Shown here in pieces: positions 1 to 12,998 of a DNA stretch of 64,000 nt. Source of the DNA: Siphonodentalium dalli. Lineage: Eukaryota; Mollusca; Scaphopoda; Gadilida; Siphonodentaliidae. The notes under the pieces are model-generated. The model saw only the letters and a list, made by a program, of their open reading frames with translations. It searched no databases and was not told the origin of the DNA. The stretch covers positions 130,217,282 to 130,281,281 of the forward strand of contig CP136062.1 of NCBI GenBank assembly GCA_032622095.1, in the 5' to 3' direction. Every line of letters starts with the position of its first letter. The stretch's first letter is position 1. Position numbers and translations under genes: made by a program.

Positions 1-63
1 AGTAAGGTCATATGGTTCTGTTTGTCGTGATTACATTGCCATTGATTTTGTTGTTATTCGGTC

Positions 64-78
64 ATATATATATATAGT
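64..78. repeat. (TA)n microsatellite
   Basis: A short run of alternating T and A. It lies in otherwise unremarkable AT-rich DNA at the start of the window, with no gene nearby. Confidence 0.8.
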
Positions 79-220
79 CAGTGGTATATGCTCGATGATT
101 GCATGCACGGTTTCATGGCAATGAATAATTGTATTGCGTCTAACATATATAAATTAAGGCCGCACGGCTACTTCAATTTAAGGACACATTCTCAGAGCCA
201 ACTCCCACAATGAGGACCAG

Positions 221-611
221 TTAACCCTTTACCCAACAAACCGGCCAAAACCGGCCAAATAAAGCTTCAACAGCCTAAAATATCTCCGGTCTGTCTCAAT
301 AGAACCATACAAATATGGATATCATTGGAACCGGCTCCTTGACCACATTGTGATAGTTACAGTTATGCCCTGTGCCAATGCATTCTCTTATATATGCGAG
401 TCGACCATAGGTCGCCTCGCATATATAAGAGAATGCATTGGCCTAAAAAAAAATCTTTTTTTACCATTTTTTCTTACATTCTTTAACAATTTTATAATTT
501 TTAATGTGTTAAGCCAATGCATTCTCTTATATATGCGAGGCGACCTATGGTCGACTCGCATATATAAGAGAATGCATCGGCACAGGGCCCTTATGTTGGG
601 TAAAGGGTTAA
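221..611. mobile_element. piggyBac-like MITE with two internal palindromes
   Basis: The element is bounded by TTAA at 221-224 and 608-611. The inner ends are perfect inverted repeats: CCCTTTACCCAAC at 225-237 and its reverse complement at 595-607. TTAA duplications and termini starting with CCC are hallmarks of the piggyBac superfamily. No transposase is encoded, so it would be mobilised in trans. Inside are two near-perfect ~69 bp palindromes, 374-442 and 513-581, each built on a 27 bp stem. The second has one stem mismatch and its loop is the reverse complement of the first loop. Together they make a ~220 bp compound foldback around a short AT-rich spacer. An open frame at 350-658 merely crosses these palindromes and is not called a gene. 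Confidence 0.8.
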
Positions 612-901
612 GCTATCTCGACTTATTACTATACGATGTATTTGTGAGTTTTTGTTGAAAACCCGAAACCGTAATCGTAACTACGCACGTGTCAAAATGT
701 CAACTGATAGAAAAATCACAATTTATAGTGCAGGCAGTATCCTACTCCAAATTCTTATCAGTAGTAGTTCATTATGTGAAAGGTGTCTAATGTCGTGCTT
801 GATAAATGCATACATAGGCGCAGGTTGACCCGTTTTACTTGTATCTGGAGTGTCGGCATATACAACGTTGAATTGAGATTAGACTGCTATATAGTAGTCA
901 T

Positions 902-2182
902 ACGATTATCAACTTGATGCACTAATAAAGGCTCAGCCAGTTTCATAAAATATTATAAATATCTTCTCAATGCCAAATCCATTAGAAGTAACTTTGATTA
1001 TTTCGATGGTAAATTTAGTTTTATTGTTTTCTACTGTTTATTTATTGAACGGTTTTATATTAATGTGTGTGATTAGATTGAAAATATTTGCGCACTATAG
1101 TAAGTTCTTGACTATATATTCTTGAATCACAGCGGAAACATCTCTGCGGTTGCTTTTATGTGTACATAGCTCACTGTATCTTCCATATGTGTACACACGT
1201 CGTTGCTTCCTGACAGTATTTTAAATACTTGTTATGTGTCGTCTGTTGGGAGCAACAACTTTCCAATTGAGTTTTTGTTGTTGCACATAATTCATTGTGA
1301 CCCACGATATTCAGTAATATTTTATCTCACGTGACTATACAAAGCCGAATCCGCGCTTGTGGTTGTTTGCTTGACATTCACTATTACCGATAGTTTCGTC
1401 AGCAACACGATAGTAACCTTCCTAATTTAGCAGACCCACTATCGCTTGGGAAATCCAGAAATCTATTTTAGCATGCACACTATTCCGGGAGGTAATTTAA
1501 AAGTCATCTCTGCCTCGCTGCAAAGGTTTAACATTTTTGTTGTCCGAAATGTCTTTGTAATCGATAACTACTTGTAGAGAACACTAAATTACAGGAAGAA
1601 AATAATTTATATTATTTGTCGTGCTTTCCCCATGTTTTGTGTTTCTTTCTCCTCTGATCACAATATCGTAGTTATAAGCAGGACGATTTGTCGAAGAGAA
1701 TTTAACAAGCAAAAAAAAAATCAAAATTCTCACTGAATATTCTAAAATCTTTCTACGATGAAAAGGAAATAATTTAAATATGGGATCTGGTACAGCATGA
1801 AGAATGTGCAATAAAATAATATATATTGCACGGCTTGTGGGTGACTATGCCGAAACAGTTGTCGTCCATGCAGGAATACATATTCTTCTCCTCGGCCAAT
1901 ATTGGCATTCTCACCTCCAAGCCGTAAAATATTTATATATAAATTACACCTATTATTATAAACATGCAGAAAGGTGTTGGGCCGTTGGCACATACTCGGA
2001 GCACAAGTTGCTGAACTTATTGAACTGACCAGAGCTCCTCTCCTCTGGCATTCAGCTGCTAATAGATGTATTATATTTGAGGAATTTGTTCAAAATTTGC
2101 TGTTTAAATGTGCTGCTGGTGTGCTATTGGCGTGGATATGGTCTCGCTTTTGGGGAGTAGGATACAAATTTGATATGAGAAT
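902..2182 (+). repeat. Left arm of a decayed long inverted repeat
   Basis: 902-1325 and 1935-2182 match, as reverse complement, the continuous segment 4494-5115. The left arm is split by roughly 600 bp of extra sequence (about 1325-1935) that the right arm lacks. Matching blocks include the stretch around 1085-1140, with partner around 4880-4930, and the block at 2029-2180, with partner 4500-4645. Divergence is clearly visible, so this is an old inverted duplication or a dead long-TIR element. I found no convincing target duplication at the outer ends. No gene is called within it. Confidence 0.7.
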
Positions 2183-2499
2183 TATGAAAATCGATCTATC
2201 GATGAAATAAGTCAATCAACTGTCTTGAAACTGTGCGTATTTAATGTTTCACTGTTGTACGGAATACCAAACAGGATACCTTTTTCAGAGACGATGGCCA
2301 CATTAAGTTCGTCAAACCGTGTCCACATACGATATCTGGAATCTTCATACAAAGGACACCTGGTGAAAAAGCGGACTGCCTCTTCACATGGATTGCACTA
2401 CACATTGAATGAGTGACTCGAGAACACACACTCTAAAGACAGTTCTACTTTGCGAATGGTGCGGATAATTAATGGAAGTTATCATTAGTTATGGGTTAA

Positions 2500-2645
2500 T
2501 GTCGTGGTGATGTATACAAAGTTGCAAAGGAATAAACAGGCGCCGACAAATATTTACCGCTCGAATTTATCACTGACCTGTTTACATTATTCGTATTAAT
2601 ATGGATAACTCTATATCAATGATTATGTTATGTTATGGAAAACGC
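2500..2645 (+). repeat. Divergent relative of a segment of the 2.5 kb array unit
   Basis: This stretch resembles about 6620-6745 of the array unit. Shared features are the phrase around GGAATAAACAG followed by GCCGACAAA and then GGATAACTCTATATCAAT. It is an older, diverged copy of the same dispersed repeat, outside the tandem array. Confidence 0.6.
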
Positions 2646-2989
2646 TGTCCGATTGTATCTTTTATATATGCTTGCGCACCAACTAGTGTATGCTCTTTTG
2701 CTGTTACGTTTGTACATATATTCATGGCTTTTTCTGTTTGCAACAATTATATAATTACGGCTATAATGTAGCTGTGGTCTCGCGATGGGGTGGAACTGTA
2801 CGGAGGTCACTATTGGAATCTATTATAGTTAAATCATTGCACACTATTTCCCCTTGGGAGTTGCTATAAATATATGGAGAATTTCAATACGGACTTTCCA
2901 TTATTCTACACTAAACGGTCTCCCTAACAGAGGTATGTTTTCACCCCTCCCCAAATTTCATGGAACCAAGCGTCCGTTCGGAAAAAAAC

Positions 2990-4325
2990 GACATTAGATT
3001 AATTGTCCTATTGACATTACTTCTCGTACGAAGTGGGTCCGTAGAACTCAACCCGGGTCCTGATACTAATTTTTGTCAATCCCACGATGACCATCAAATG
3101 ACCTCGATTTTTCATTTGAACATATGAAATATCAGACATCAAACTTCTGACGCTGGTCGATGAAAGTAGAAGATTATGACATTTTTACCGAAACTCACAC
3201 CGAGGTAGCATTTCCTAGTATATTGTAATATAAGACTCCGCGGTTTCTCTGACGGGTCGAACTATGGATGAGGTATCGCAGTTTATTTCGCTTACCATCT
3301 CGTCTTCGAACGTATATACCCTCTCTCGAATTCGGTGATTCAACCGGGAGGTTCAAGCTTACTTCCAGGCCATCCAGCTACCTAGTATGTGTATCATACC
3401 GTTCCTATCAATTAAGTAGCGGGAGGTACTGGGAACTGATTGACCAGTCCATATCGGATGCTTTTGACTTGAATTTCCCTAGGATCCTAAATGGCGATTT
3501 AAAGGCACGGGCGGCGTTCGTTGGAGAAATATTCATATTTGTTCAAATCGCCATCAACAGAAGGAATATTAAAATATATATAGTTGTGTTCATATGCGAA
3601 ACATAATCAGGGTGTAAATAGTATATTGCCGTCAAGACGTACGATGGTGTACGTAAACAAGAACCTGTTGTGTTACAGAAGTTTTGCTTCTGTTTACATA
3701 ACAGCGCAATTCTATTGGTTAATCACACACAAATGATATAAACGCTCTTTATTATTTCCATATCAGGAAAACAATAACAAATAACGCTCTTTATAATTAC
3801 CGGATCTAAACAAAAGCCAGGTTCTGAACGTGTTTGCTTTTGTTTACATAACAAAGAAAAAACATTTGACAATAACATACTGTTTATGCCATATTTCTGA
3901 TTGGTATAAGAACAAGGTCTGTCTATATTTTGCTATTCTTTCTGTCTATGGCGGGTTTTGGCGGAGCTGAATATGTTAACAGCATACCCGCCACCAACGC
4001 CGCCCGTATCTTTAAGCTCAAACGCATTAGACCCCTCATACAAAACTTTTGAGAAATTATATCGTGTTATAGTCTGATCCGAAATATCATTGAATCTCCA
4101 ACCAGAGTTACTTCGACAACACCCACTCTACTAGATCCATCATAGTGAATGACAATATTACAGATTGACTTCGAAGAGCCATATCAGATCACTGTGGGGT
4201 CGTTGGGTGCCCAAGATGTTATTCAGGCAAATGTCCCCTTCTCTATGCGAGTCAGGAAGTATTACCCAAACATTCCTTGATAACATGGACAAAACCGTCG
4301 CTCAATCCAAAGTATTAATAAGACC
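2990..4325 (+). pseudogene. CR1-like LINE endonuclease fragment, broken
   Basis: Two pieces of an apurinic-type endonuclease of a CR1/L2-like non-LTR retrotransposon. The first, about 2990-3560, starts with a hydrophobic stretch and a 2A-like motif, GSVELNPGP (3035-3061), followed by an HLNI motif. After a frame change it gives a clear endonuclease core, ELIDQSISDAF then NGDL. The second, about 4060-4325, contains TRVTSTTPTLLD and the catalytic SDH motif in ISDHCGVVG (near 4178-4186). Roughly 500 bp of unrelated sequence (about 3560-4060) separates them, and there are several stops and frameshifts. Reverse transcriptase is not seen. The canonical 2A motif has Asp where this copy has Ser. The recognition rests on recalled family motifs. 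The copy is dead. Confidence 0.72.
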
Positions 4326-4493
4326 TAAAAAAAAATAAACATTGGTTCACTTCATAATTGCTAACTATGATCCACAAAGGAGACAGCATGCGCACAATTG
4401 CCCTGAAATCAAAGAAGGATCATGATTATATACGCACATATTATAAATACGCACATTTCCAGACAGTGCATTAATTTATTTCCTCGACAGACC

Positions 4494-5115
4494 GTTTCTC
4501 ATATCAAATGTGTATCATACTCCCCAAACGCGAGACCATAGCCACGACAACGACCACACTAGCAGGCATATTAAACAGCACATTTTGAACCAATCTCTTA
4601 ACATGTGCATCTATTAGCATCTGACTGCCAGGGGAGAGGAGCTCTGGTGGTAAGATCGGCAACCTGTGTTCCGATCCTCTGATATTTACAATAATATGTA
4701 ATTTACACTGTATATTGTGTGTCACAATAACATGATTGTGTTCAACAATAAAAACAATCGAGTGAAAAGTTGTTGGACAACACGAGTCAAATGTACTGCC
4801 AGGATCCAACATGTGTACACAGAGCAGACAGTGGATGAGACCAAAACAGTGAGCAAGCAAGCAACCATAGCGGAGATGTTTCTGCTGTGATTCAAGAATA
4901 TATAGTCAAGGACTTACTATAGTGCGCAAATATATTTAATTTAAACACGCAAATTAACATAAACCGTTGAATAAATAATCAGTGGCTCTTCGAAGTCAAT
5001 CACTTCAGATTGAAATAGTCAAAATAGCTCCTAATGAATTTGGCACTGAGAAGATATTTATAATATTTTATGATATTGGCGTGAGCCTTTATCGGTGCAT
5101 CAAGTTGCTAATCGT
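4494..5115 (-). repeat. Right arm of the decayed long inverted repeat
   Basis: Reverse-complement partner of 902-2182 and the less interrupted arm. The outer limit is near 5115, where the match to 902 stops abruptly. Confidence 0.7.
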
Positions 5116-5339
5116 TGGGTTTTGTGTCTTTCGACATCGTGATGAAATTTTCAAACTCAAAGACCAATCTATTTTTATGTTAGTTATACTCCTTAAGAGA
5201 TTTAGAGGAACGTTTTGGGGCAACTGAAGTAGATGTATCCATGTCCGGTGCTACAGATTCTGGAATTGAATCAATTCTCTCTTCTCCTCTCCGCGTAGTA
5301 CGCTGACTACATTGTTCTGATTCTGTCTGCATCCTATTA

Positions 5340-6320
5340 TCCGAAAACCCACCAAGTATCTGCTTATAATAGAACTTGTTTTAGGTAGTTAACCTGCATT
5401 TTGAGTCGATAATGTGCTGAAAATGAGAAGGTTTAGTCACATTATGGACTCATAATGAGGCGATTCGAAGCAGATTATGTGCTGAAAATGACAAAAAAAG
5501 CCAACTCACGCTCTTTAACATGTGCTTTCACTGTGGCCCTCGCCATAACGAAATAACCGCTATTAGTCCATTATCTGCTTATTTCATAATCAAATAATCT
5601 TATTATGTACCCTTTTCAAGTTATAGGTCAATTATGAGCGTATTTTCGCGAGGATATATTGCTGTCTGAGTGCTGGCATCAACACATTCTTGCTCTGAGA
5701 AATCCCGCAGCTGAAAGGCATTGGTACAGAAGTTACTCTTTAATTAATCTGTTGACGATCGGGCTCGAAGAGAATTATTTTGATTTGGAGAATGGTATAC
5801 GCTTTTAATCATTTCGCAACTCATGGCAACTGCAGTATTGAGACGCGCAAATACACACATAATCGCCCTATAATGTGAAATATGTACATAATGTGATTTT
5901 TTAATTCTGAAATAAGCAGATAATGGAGTCATAGCCGTTATTTGTTTTATGGCGCGGGTCACAGCGAAAACACATGTCAAAGAGCGTACACCTGAAAAGT
6001 CTTGGGTTCGCTTATTTGTGTCATTGTCCGCACATGATCTTCTGAGAATCGCCTCATTATGAGGCGTCAATGTGCGTTGGTGCCGTAAGTTCCATATTCG
6101 CCCAGATGTCTGGATATTCGCCCATCAACCTTGAGAACTATTGATAAGATTGGTGATCTTTTCATTGGACATCACTTCGTAAAATTCTATATGCCACTCT
6201 GACTCGCACATGTTTCCCTGATTTTCAGCACATTATCGACGCAAAATGATACTATTCAAGCAGATTATCTACCCACAACAAATTCATTATAAGCAGATAA
6301 TGTGCGGTTTTTTGGGAGAA
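5340..6320. mobile_element. Inverted-repeat (foldback-type) element at the left edge of the array
   Basis: 5340-5600 is an imperfect reverse complement of about 5890-6320, leaving a ~290 bp spacer. The arms are rich in short copies, in both orientations, of a motif like ATAAGCAGATAATG (for example near 5363, 5573, 5912, 6250 and 6290). Such subterminal repeats often serve as transposase binding sites in non-autonomous DNA transposons; that role is inferred. Only the first array copy keeps the outer part of the left arm (5340-5500), because later tandem units begin inside the arm. An open frame of about 108 codons on the minus strand lies across the right arm and is not called a gene. Exact ends and target duplication are uncertain. 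Confidence 0.6.
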
Positions 6321-8000
6321 CAGGCTGAAATGTTGATGCAGATTTAAAAAAAAGTTCTGTAAAATGTGGTCACAAATATCGACCATCTAGCTTCAGAGTC
6401 TGGGCAGAATAATGAATTCACTGGACGCAACTTTATTTTGACTGACTCGGACCTATGGACAAATATTTACACCAATGCAAGCTATCCCAAATAAGCTGCC
6501 TCCGCTATATGACTTAAACCATCATTGAATCCGATAGCGATATCATGTCCAACATAGGTTATACATATAACAATCCTATATAGGGAAAGTTCTACGTGGG
6601 AAATGATTCTGGGTTGATATCTGGGGTGATGTTTGTAAAGGAATAAACAGACGCCGACAAAAACATACACTCGAGTTGATCACTGATACGTGTACAGTAT
6701 ACGAACTAAGATGGATAACTCTATATCAATTATTATGTTATGTTCTGGCATGCATGTGGTGGACATTGTTAGGTTACACAGGTGTAAATGTTTTCCATAG
6801 GCCTCAGTGCTAACGTTTTAGCGTATACTATTGGCAATATAAACATTGGGTCCAAAATTTTCTTTAAATCTGAAAAATTGACACTTTGGGAAACTTTTTG
6901 CACAAAAAAATCAGGTACGACAGGCAGGGAATTCGCCTTTAAATCTTGTGTTTTCCTAACTAGTGTCAGAACCGCATAAAAAAATACTGTCATATTTTAG
7001 ACCACAACAAAAAATTCAAACTTCACTACAGAGGGTTAATTCCTGTGCCAATGGCTATTTTACCAGTGGGAAGAGGTGTGATGAATTTTTTTATGCAAAA
7101 AGCACACAATGCTATTGACCAATCAGGGCCCAGTGTCTATTTTATTCTCTCCTATATATTCATCCCGCATCCGCTAGAGGTCTCTCCGAACCTTATTTAC
7201 ACCAGTGTAACCTAAAGCGATAGCCCGCTTTTTCGCGGAATAATTGTAACTCCATACATTTCTTCAGAATTGCCCATCAATAGAAAAAATGTGTTCGAAA
7301 ACAATATCACTTCTGTGGTTCTTTATTTATCACACACAATTTAACCCCACCCCCTTTAACACATTATTCATCAAAAAAGCACAAATTTCCACCACAGGTC
7401 ATGTTCAGGCCCCATTTTCACACAGTTTTTGGGGTCTGGTGTTGCAAACTTGGCTCAGCTATGGAAGACTGTACAAGATCCTTTCCATGAGAGAACTTCT
7501 AGTAATGTGAGGTCATTGAGTCCAGATTTGAGCAGCTGAGCATGAAGCACATGACTTTATCAGCACATGGAAGACTAAAATATGATATTTTCAGGTCTGC
7601 AAGGGTGATCCGAGACAACTGGATGTGGGTGTATATTGAATTAGTTGAAAAAAATATGCTCTCTTTGAAGTGCTGAAGCATTTTCTTATATGTGTCCAAG
7701 TTTTAGTGCTATTAACCTTCAAATGACCATACCCACCAGTGGAAATGACTAACTTGTATGATATATATCTGTATATCACTGGCTATAAAATCCAAAATAC
7801 TTGTCAGATTAGCTTCTTATAACAAGTGATATGTGTCTCATTGACATGCTCATGTTATGGGTCATTTGCATTATCATGTGACTACTACCACCTTGAAAAA
7901 CAATTGAAAATACCTTGAAAAATTGGCAATTTTTATGAAAAATCATACTATTTTTGGCTGATGTAAGAGCAAGAAGACATCAGCAGCAACAATAGCTACA
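5501..8000 (+). repeat. Array unit 1 (2,500 bp)
   Basis: First copy, directly joined on its left to the outer arm of the inverted-repeat element. It differs from units 2 and 3 at scattered sites, for example TACATAATGTGAT rather than TACATATTGTGAT near 5890. Confidence 0.93.
6772..7212. mobile_element. TIR element inside the array unit (441 bp)
   Basis: The ends are inverted: GGTTACACAGGTGTAAAT on the left, and on the right the reverse complement of GGTTACACTGGTGTAAAT. In the units the element is flanked by TA on both sides, as for Tc1/mariner-type insertions. No transposase is present. The same element occurs at 9271-9711, 11770-12210, 14237-14677, 16740-17174 and 24377-24817 in the other units, and as a separate copy at 26287-26733. 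The separate copy is followed by GT rather than TA, so the superfamily assignment is tentative. Confidence 0.65.
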
Positions 8001-10499
8001 CCAACTCACGCTCTTTAACATGTGTTTTCACTGTGGCCCTCGCCATAACGAAATAACCGCTATTAGTCCATTATCTGCTTATTTCATAATCAAATAATCT
8101 TATTATGTACCCTTTTCAAGTTATAGGTCAATTATGAGCGTATTTTCGCGAGGATATATTGCTGTCTGAGTGCTGGCATCAACACATTCTTGCTCTGAGA
8201 AATCCCGCAGCTGAAAGGCATTGGTACAGAAGTTACTCTTTAATTAATCTGTTGACGATCGGGCTCGAAGAGAATTATTTTGATTTGGAGAATGGTATTC
8301 GCTTTTAATCATTTCGCAACTCATGGCAACTGCAGTATTGAGACGCGCAAATACACACATAATCGCCCTATAATGTGAAATATGTACATATTGTGATTTT
8401 TTAATTCTGAAATAAGCAGATAATGGAGTCATAGCCGTTATTTGTTTTATGGCGCGGGTCACAGCGAAAACACATGTCAAAGAGCGTACACCTGAAAAGT
8501 CTTGGGTTCGCTTAGTTGTGTCAATGTCCGCACATGATCTTCTGAGAATCGCCTCATTATGAGGCGTCAATGTGCGTTGGTGCCGTAAGTTCCATATTCG
8601 CCCAGATGTCTGGAAATTCGCCCATCAACCTTGAGAACTATTGATAAGATTGGTGATCTTTTCATTGGACATCACTTCGTAAAATTTTATATGCCACTCT
8701 GACTCGCACATGTTTGCCTGATTTTCAGCACATTATCGACGCAAAATGATGCTATTCAAGCAGATTATCTACCTACAACAAATTCATTATAAGCAGATAA
8801 TGTGCGGTTTTTGGGAGAACAGGCTGAAATGTTGATGCAGATTTAAAAAAAAGTTCTGTAAAATGTGGTCACAAATATCGACCATCTAGCTTCAGAGTCT
8901 GGGCAGAATAATGAATTCACTGGGCGCAACTTTATTTTGACTGACTCGGACCTATGGACAAATATTTACACCAATGCAAGCTATTCCAAATAAGCTGCCT
9001 CCGCTATATGACATAAACCATCATTGAATCCGATAGCGATATCATGTCCAACATAGGTTATACATATAACAATCCTATATAGGGAAAGTTCTACGTGGGA
9101 AATGATTCTGGGTTGATATCTGGGGTGATGTTTGTAAAGGAATAAACAGACGCCGACAAAAACATACACTCGAGTTGATCACTGATACGTGTACAGTATA
9201 CGAACTAAGATGGATAACTCTATATCAATTATTATGTTATGTTCTGGCACGCATGTGGTGGACATTGTTAGGTTACACAGGTGTAAATGTTTTCCATAGG
9301 CCTCAGTGCTAACGTTTTAGCGTATACTATTGGCAATATAAACATTGGGTCCAAAATTTTCTTTAAATCTGAAAAATTGACACTTTGGGAAACTTTTTGC
9401 ACAAAAAAATCAGGTACGACAGGCAGGGAATTCGCCTTTAAATCTTGTGTTTTCCTAACTAGTGTCAGAACCGCATAAAAAAATACTGTCATATTTTAGA
9501 CCACAACAAAAAATTCAAACTTCACTACAGAGGGTTAATTCCTGTGCCAATGGCTATTTTACCAGTGGGAAGAGGTGTGATGAATTTTTTTATGCAAAAA
9601 GCACACAATGCTATTGACCAATCAGGGCCCAGTGTCTATTTTATTCTCTCCTATATATTCATCCCGCATCCGCTAGAGGTCTCTCCGAACCTTATTTACA
9701 CCAGTGTAACCTAAAGCGATAGCCCGCTTTTTCGCGGAATAATTGTAACTCCATACATTTCTTCAGAATTGCCCATCAATAGAAAAAATGTGTTCGAAAA
9801 CAATATCACTTCTGTGGTTCTTTATTTATCACACACAATTTAACCCCACCCCCTTTAACACATTATTCATCAAAAAAGCACAAATTTCCACCACAGGTCA
9901 TGTTCAGGCCCCATTTTCACACAGTTTTTGGGGTCTGGTGTTGCAAACTTGGCTCAGCTATGGAAGACTGTACAAAATCCTTTCCATGAGAGAACTTCTA
10001 GTAATGTGAGGTCATTGAGTCCAGATTTGAGCAGCTGAGCATGAAGCACATGACTTTATCAGCACATGGAAGACTAAAATATGATATTTTCAGGTCTGCA
10101 AGGGTGATCCGAGATAACTGGATGTGGGTGTATATTGAATTAGTTGAAAAAAATATGCTCTCTTTGAAGTGCTGAAGCATTTTCTTATATGTGTCCAAGT
10201 TTTAGTGCTATTAACCTTCAAATGACCATACCCACCAGTGGAAATGACTAACTTGTATGATATATATCTGTATATCACTGGCTATAAAATCCAAAATACT
10301 TGTCAGATTAGCTTCTTATAACAAGTGATATGTGTCTCATTGACATGCTCATGTTATGGGTCATTTGCATTATCATGTGACTACTACCACCTTGAAAAAC
10401 AATTGAAAATACCTTGAAAAATTGGCAATTTTTATGAAAAATCATACTATTTTTGGCTGATGTAAGAGCAAGAAGACATCAGCAGCAACAATAGCTACA
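8001..10499 (+). repeat. Array unit 2 (2,499 bp)
   Basis: Near-identical to unit 3, including the shared variant TACATATTGTGAT near 8390. No frame is called as a gene. Confidence 0.93.
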
Positions 10500-12998
10500 C
10501 CAACTCACGCTCTTTAACATGTGTTTTCACTGTGGCCCTCGCCATAACGAAATAACCGCTATTAGTCCATTATCTGCTTATTTCATAATCAAATAATCTT
10601 ATTATGTACCCTTTTCAAGTTATAGGTCAATTATGAGCGTATTTTCGCGAGGATATATTGCTGTCTGAGTGCTGGCATCAACACATTCTTGCTCTGAGAA
10701 ATCCCGCAGCTGAAAGGCATTGGTACAGAAGTTACTCTTTAATTAATCTGTTGACGATCGGGCTCGAAGAGAATTATTTTGATTTGGAGAATGGTATTCG
10801 CTTTTAATCATTTCGCAACTCATGGCAACTGCAGTATTGAGACGCGCAAATACACACATAATCGCCCTATAATGTGAAATATGTACATATTGTGATTTTT
10901 TAATTCTGAAATAAGCAGATAATGGAGTCATAGCCGTTATTTGTTTTATGGCGCGGGTCACAGCGAAAACACATGTCAAAGAGCGTACACCTGAAAAGTC
11001 TTGGGTTCGCTTAGTTGTGTCAATGTCCGCACATGATCTTCTGAGAATCGCCTCATTATGAGGCGTCAATGTGCGTTGGTGCCGTAAGTTCCATATTCGC
11101 CCAGATGTCTGGAAATTCGCCCATCAACCTTGAGAACTATTGATAAGATTGGTGATCTTTTCATTGGACATCACTTCGTAAAATTTTATATGCCACTCTG
11201 ACTCGCACATGTTTCCCTGATTTTCAGCACATTATCGACGCAAAATGATGCTATTCAAGCAGATTATCTACCTACAACAAATTCATTATAAGCAGATAAT
11301 GTGCGGTTTTTGGGAGAACAGGCTGAAATGTTGATGCAGATTTAAAAAAAAGTTCTGTAAAATGTGGTCACAAATATCGACCATCTAGCTTCAGAGTCTG
11401 GGCAGAATAATGAATTCACTGGGCGCAACTTTATTTTGACTGACTCGGACCTATGGACAAATATTTACACCAATGCAAGCTATTCCAAATAAGCTGCCTC
11501 CGCTATATGACATAAACCATCATTGAATCCGATAGCGATATCATGTCCAACATAGGTTATACATATAACAATCCTATATAGGGAAAGTTCTACGTGGGAA
11601 ATGATTCTGGGTTGATATCTGGGGTGATGTTTGTAAAGGAATAAACAGACGCCGACAAAAACATACACTCGAGTTGATCACTGATACGTGTACAGTATAC
11701 GAACTAAGATGGATAACTCTATATCAATTATTATGTTATGTTCTGGCACGCATGTGGTGGACATTGTTAGGTTACACAGGTGTAAATGTTTTCCATAGGC
11801 CTCAGTGCTAACGTTTTAGCGTATACTATTGGCAATATAAACATTGGGTCCAAAATTTTCTTTAAATCTGAAAAATTGACACTTTGGGAAACTTTTTGCA
11901 CAAAAAAATCAGGTACGACAGGCAGGGAATTCGCCTTTAAATCTTGTGTTTTCCTAACTAGTGTCAGAACCGCATAAAAAAATACTGTCATATTTTAGAC
12001 CACAACAAAAAATTCAAACTTCACTACAGAGGGTTAATTCCTGTGCCAATGGCTATTTTACCAGTGGGAAGAGGTGTGATGAATTTTTTTATGCAAAAAG
12101 CACACAATGCTATTGACCAATCAGGGCCCAGTGTCTATTTTATTCTCTCCTATATATTCATCCCGCATCCGCTAGAGGTCTCTCCGAACCTTATTTACAC
12201 CAGTGTAACCTAAAGCGATAGCCCGCTTTTTCGCGGAATAATTGTAACTCCATACATTTCTTCAGAATTGCCCATCAATAGAAAAAATGTGTTCGAAAAC
12301 AATATCACTTCTGTGGTTCTTTATTTATCACACACAATTTAACCCCACCCCCTTTAACACATTATTCATCAAAAAAGCACAAATTTCCACCACAGGTCAT
12401 GTTCAGGCCCCATTTTCACACAGTTTTTGGGGTCTGGTGTTGCAAACTTTGCTCAGCTATGGAAGACTGTACAAAATCCTTTCCATGAGAGAACTTCTAG
12501 TAATGTGAGGTCATTGAGTCCAGATTTGAGCAGCTGAGCATGAAGCACATGACTTTATCAGCACATGGAAGACTAAAATATGATATTTTCAGGTCTGCAA
12601 GGGTGATCCGAGATAACTGGATGTGGGTGTATATTGAATTAGTTGAAAAAAATATGCTCTCTTTGAAGTGCTGAAGCATTTTCTTATATGTGTCCAAGTT
12701 TTAGTGCTATTAACCTTCAAATGACCATACCCACCAGTGGAATTGACTAACTTGTATGATATATATCTGTATATCACTGGCTATAAAATCCAAAATACTT
12801 GTCAGATTAGCTTCTTATAACAAGTGATATGTGTCTCATTGACATGCTCATGTTATGGGTCATTTGCATTATCATGTGACTACTACCACCTTGAAAAACA
12901 ATTGAAAATACCTTGAAAAATTGGCAATTTTTATGAAAAATCATACTATTTTTGGCTGATGTAAGAGCAAGAAGACATCAGCAGCAACAATAGCTACA
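10500..12998 (+). repeat. Array unit 3 (2,499 bp)
   Basis: Near-identical to unit 2. It ends, like units 1 and 2, with CAACAATAGC before the next unit start; units 4-7 have CAAGAATAGC there. Confidence 0.93.

Noticed and set aside
64-78. Possible origin or promoter at the (TA)n run
   Set aside because: A simple microsatellite with no other supporting signal.
4625-4680. tRNA-like A and B box pattern (GAGCTCTGGTGGTAAGA and GTTCCGATCC)
   Set aside because: Spacing and B-box fit are poor, no acceptor stem, and the inverted partner near 2029 does not preserve it.
5744-6070. 108-codon minus-strand ORF repeated in each array unit
   Set aside because: It overlaps the inverted-repeat arm, varies only as the repeat varies, and resembles no known protein. 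Conservation is explained by recent duplication.
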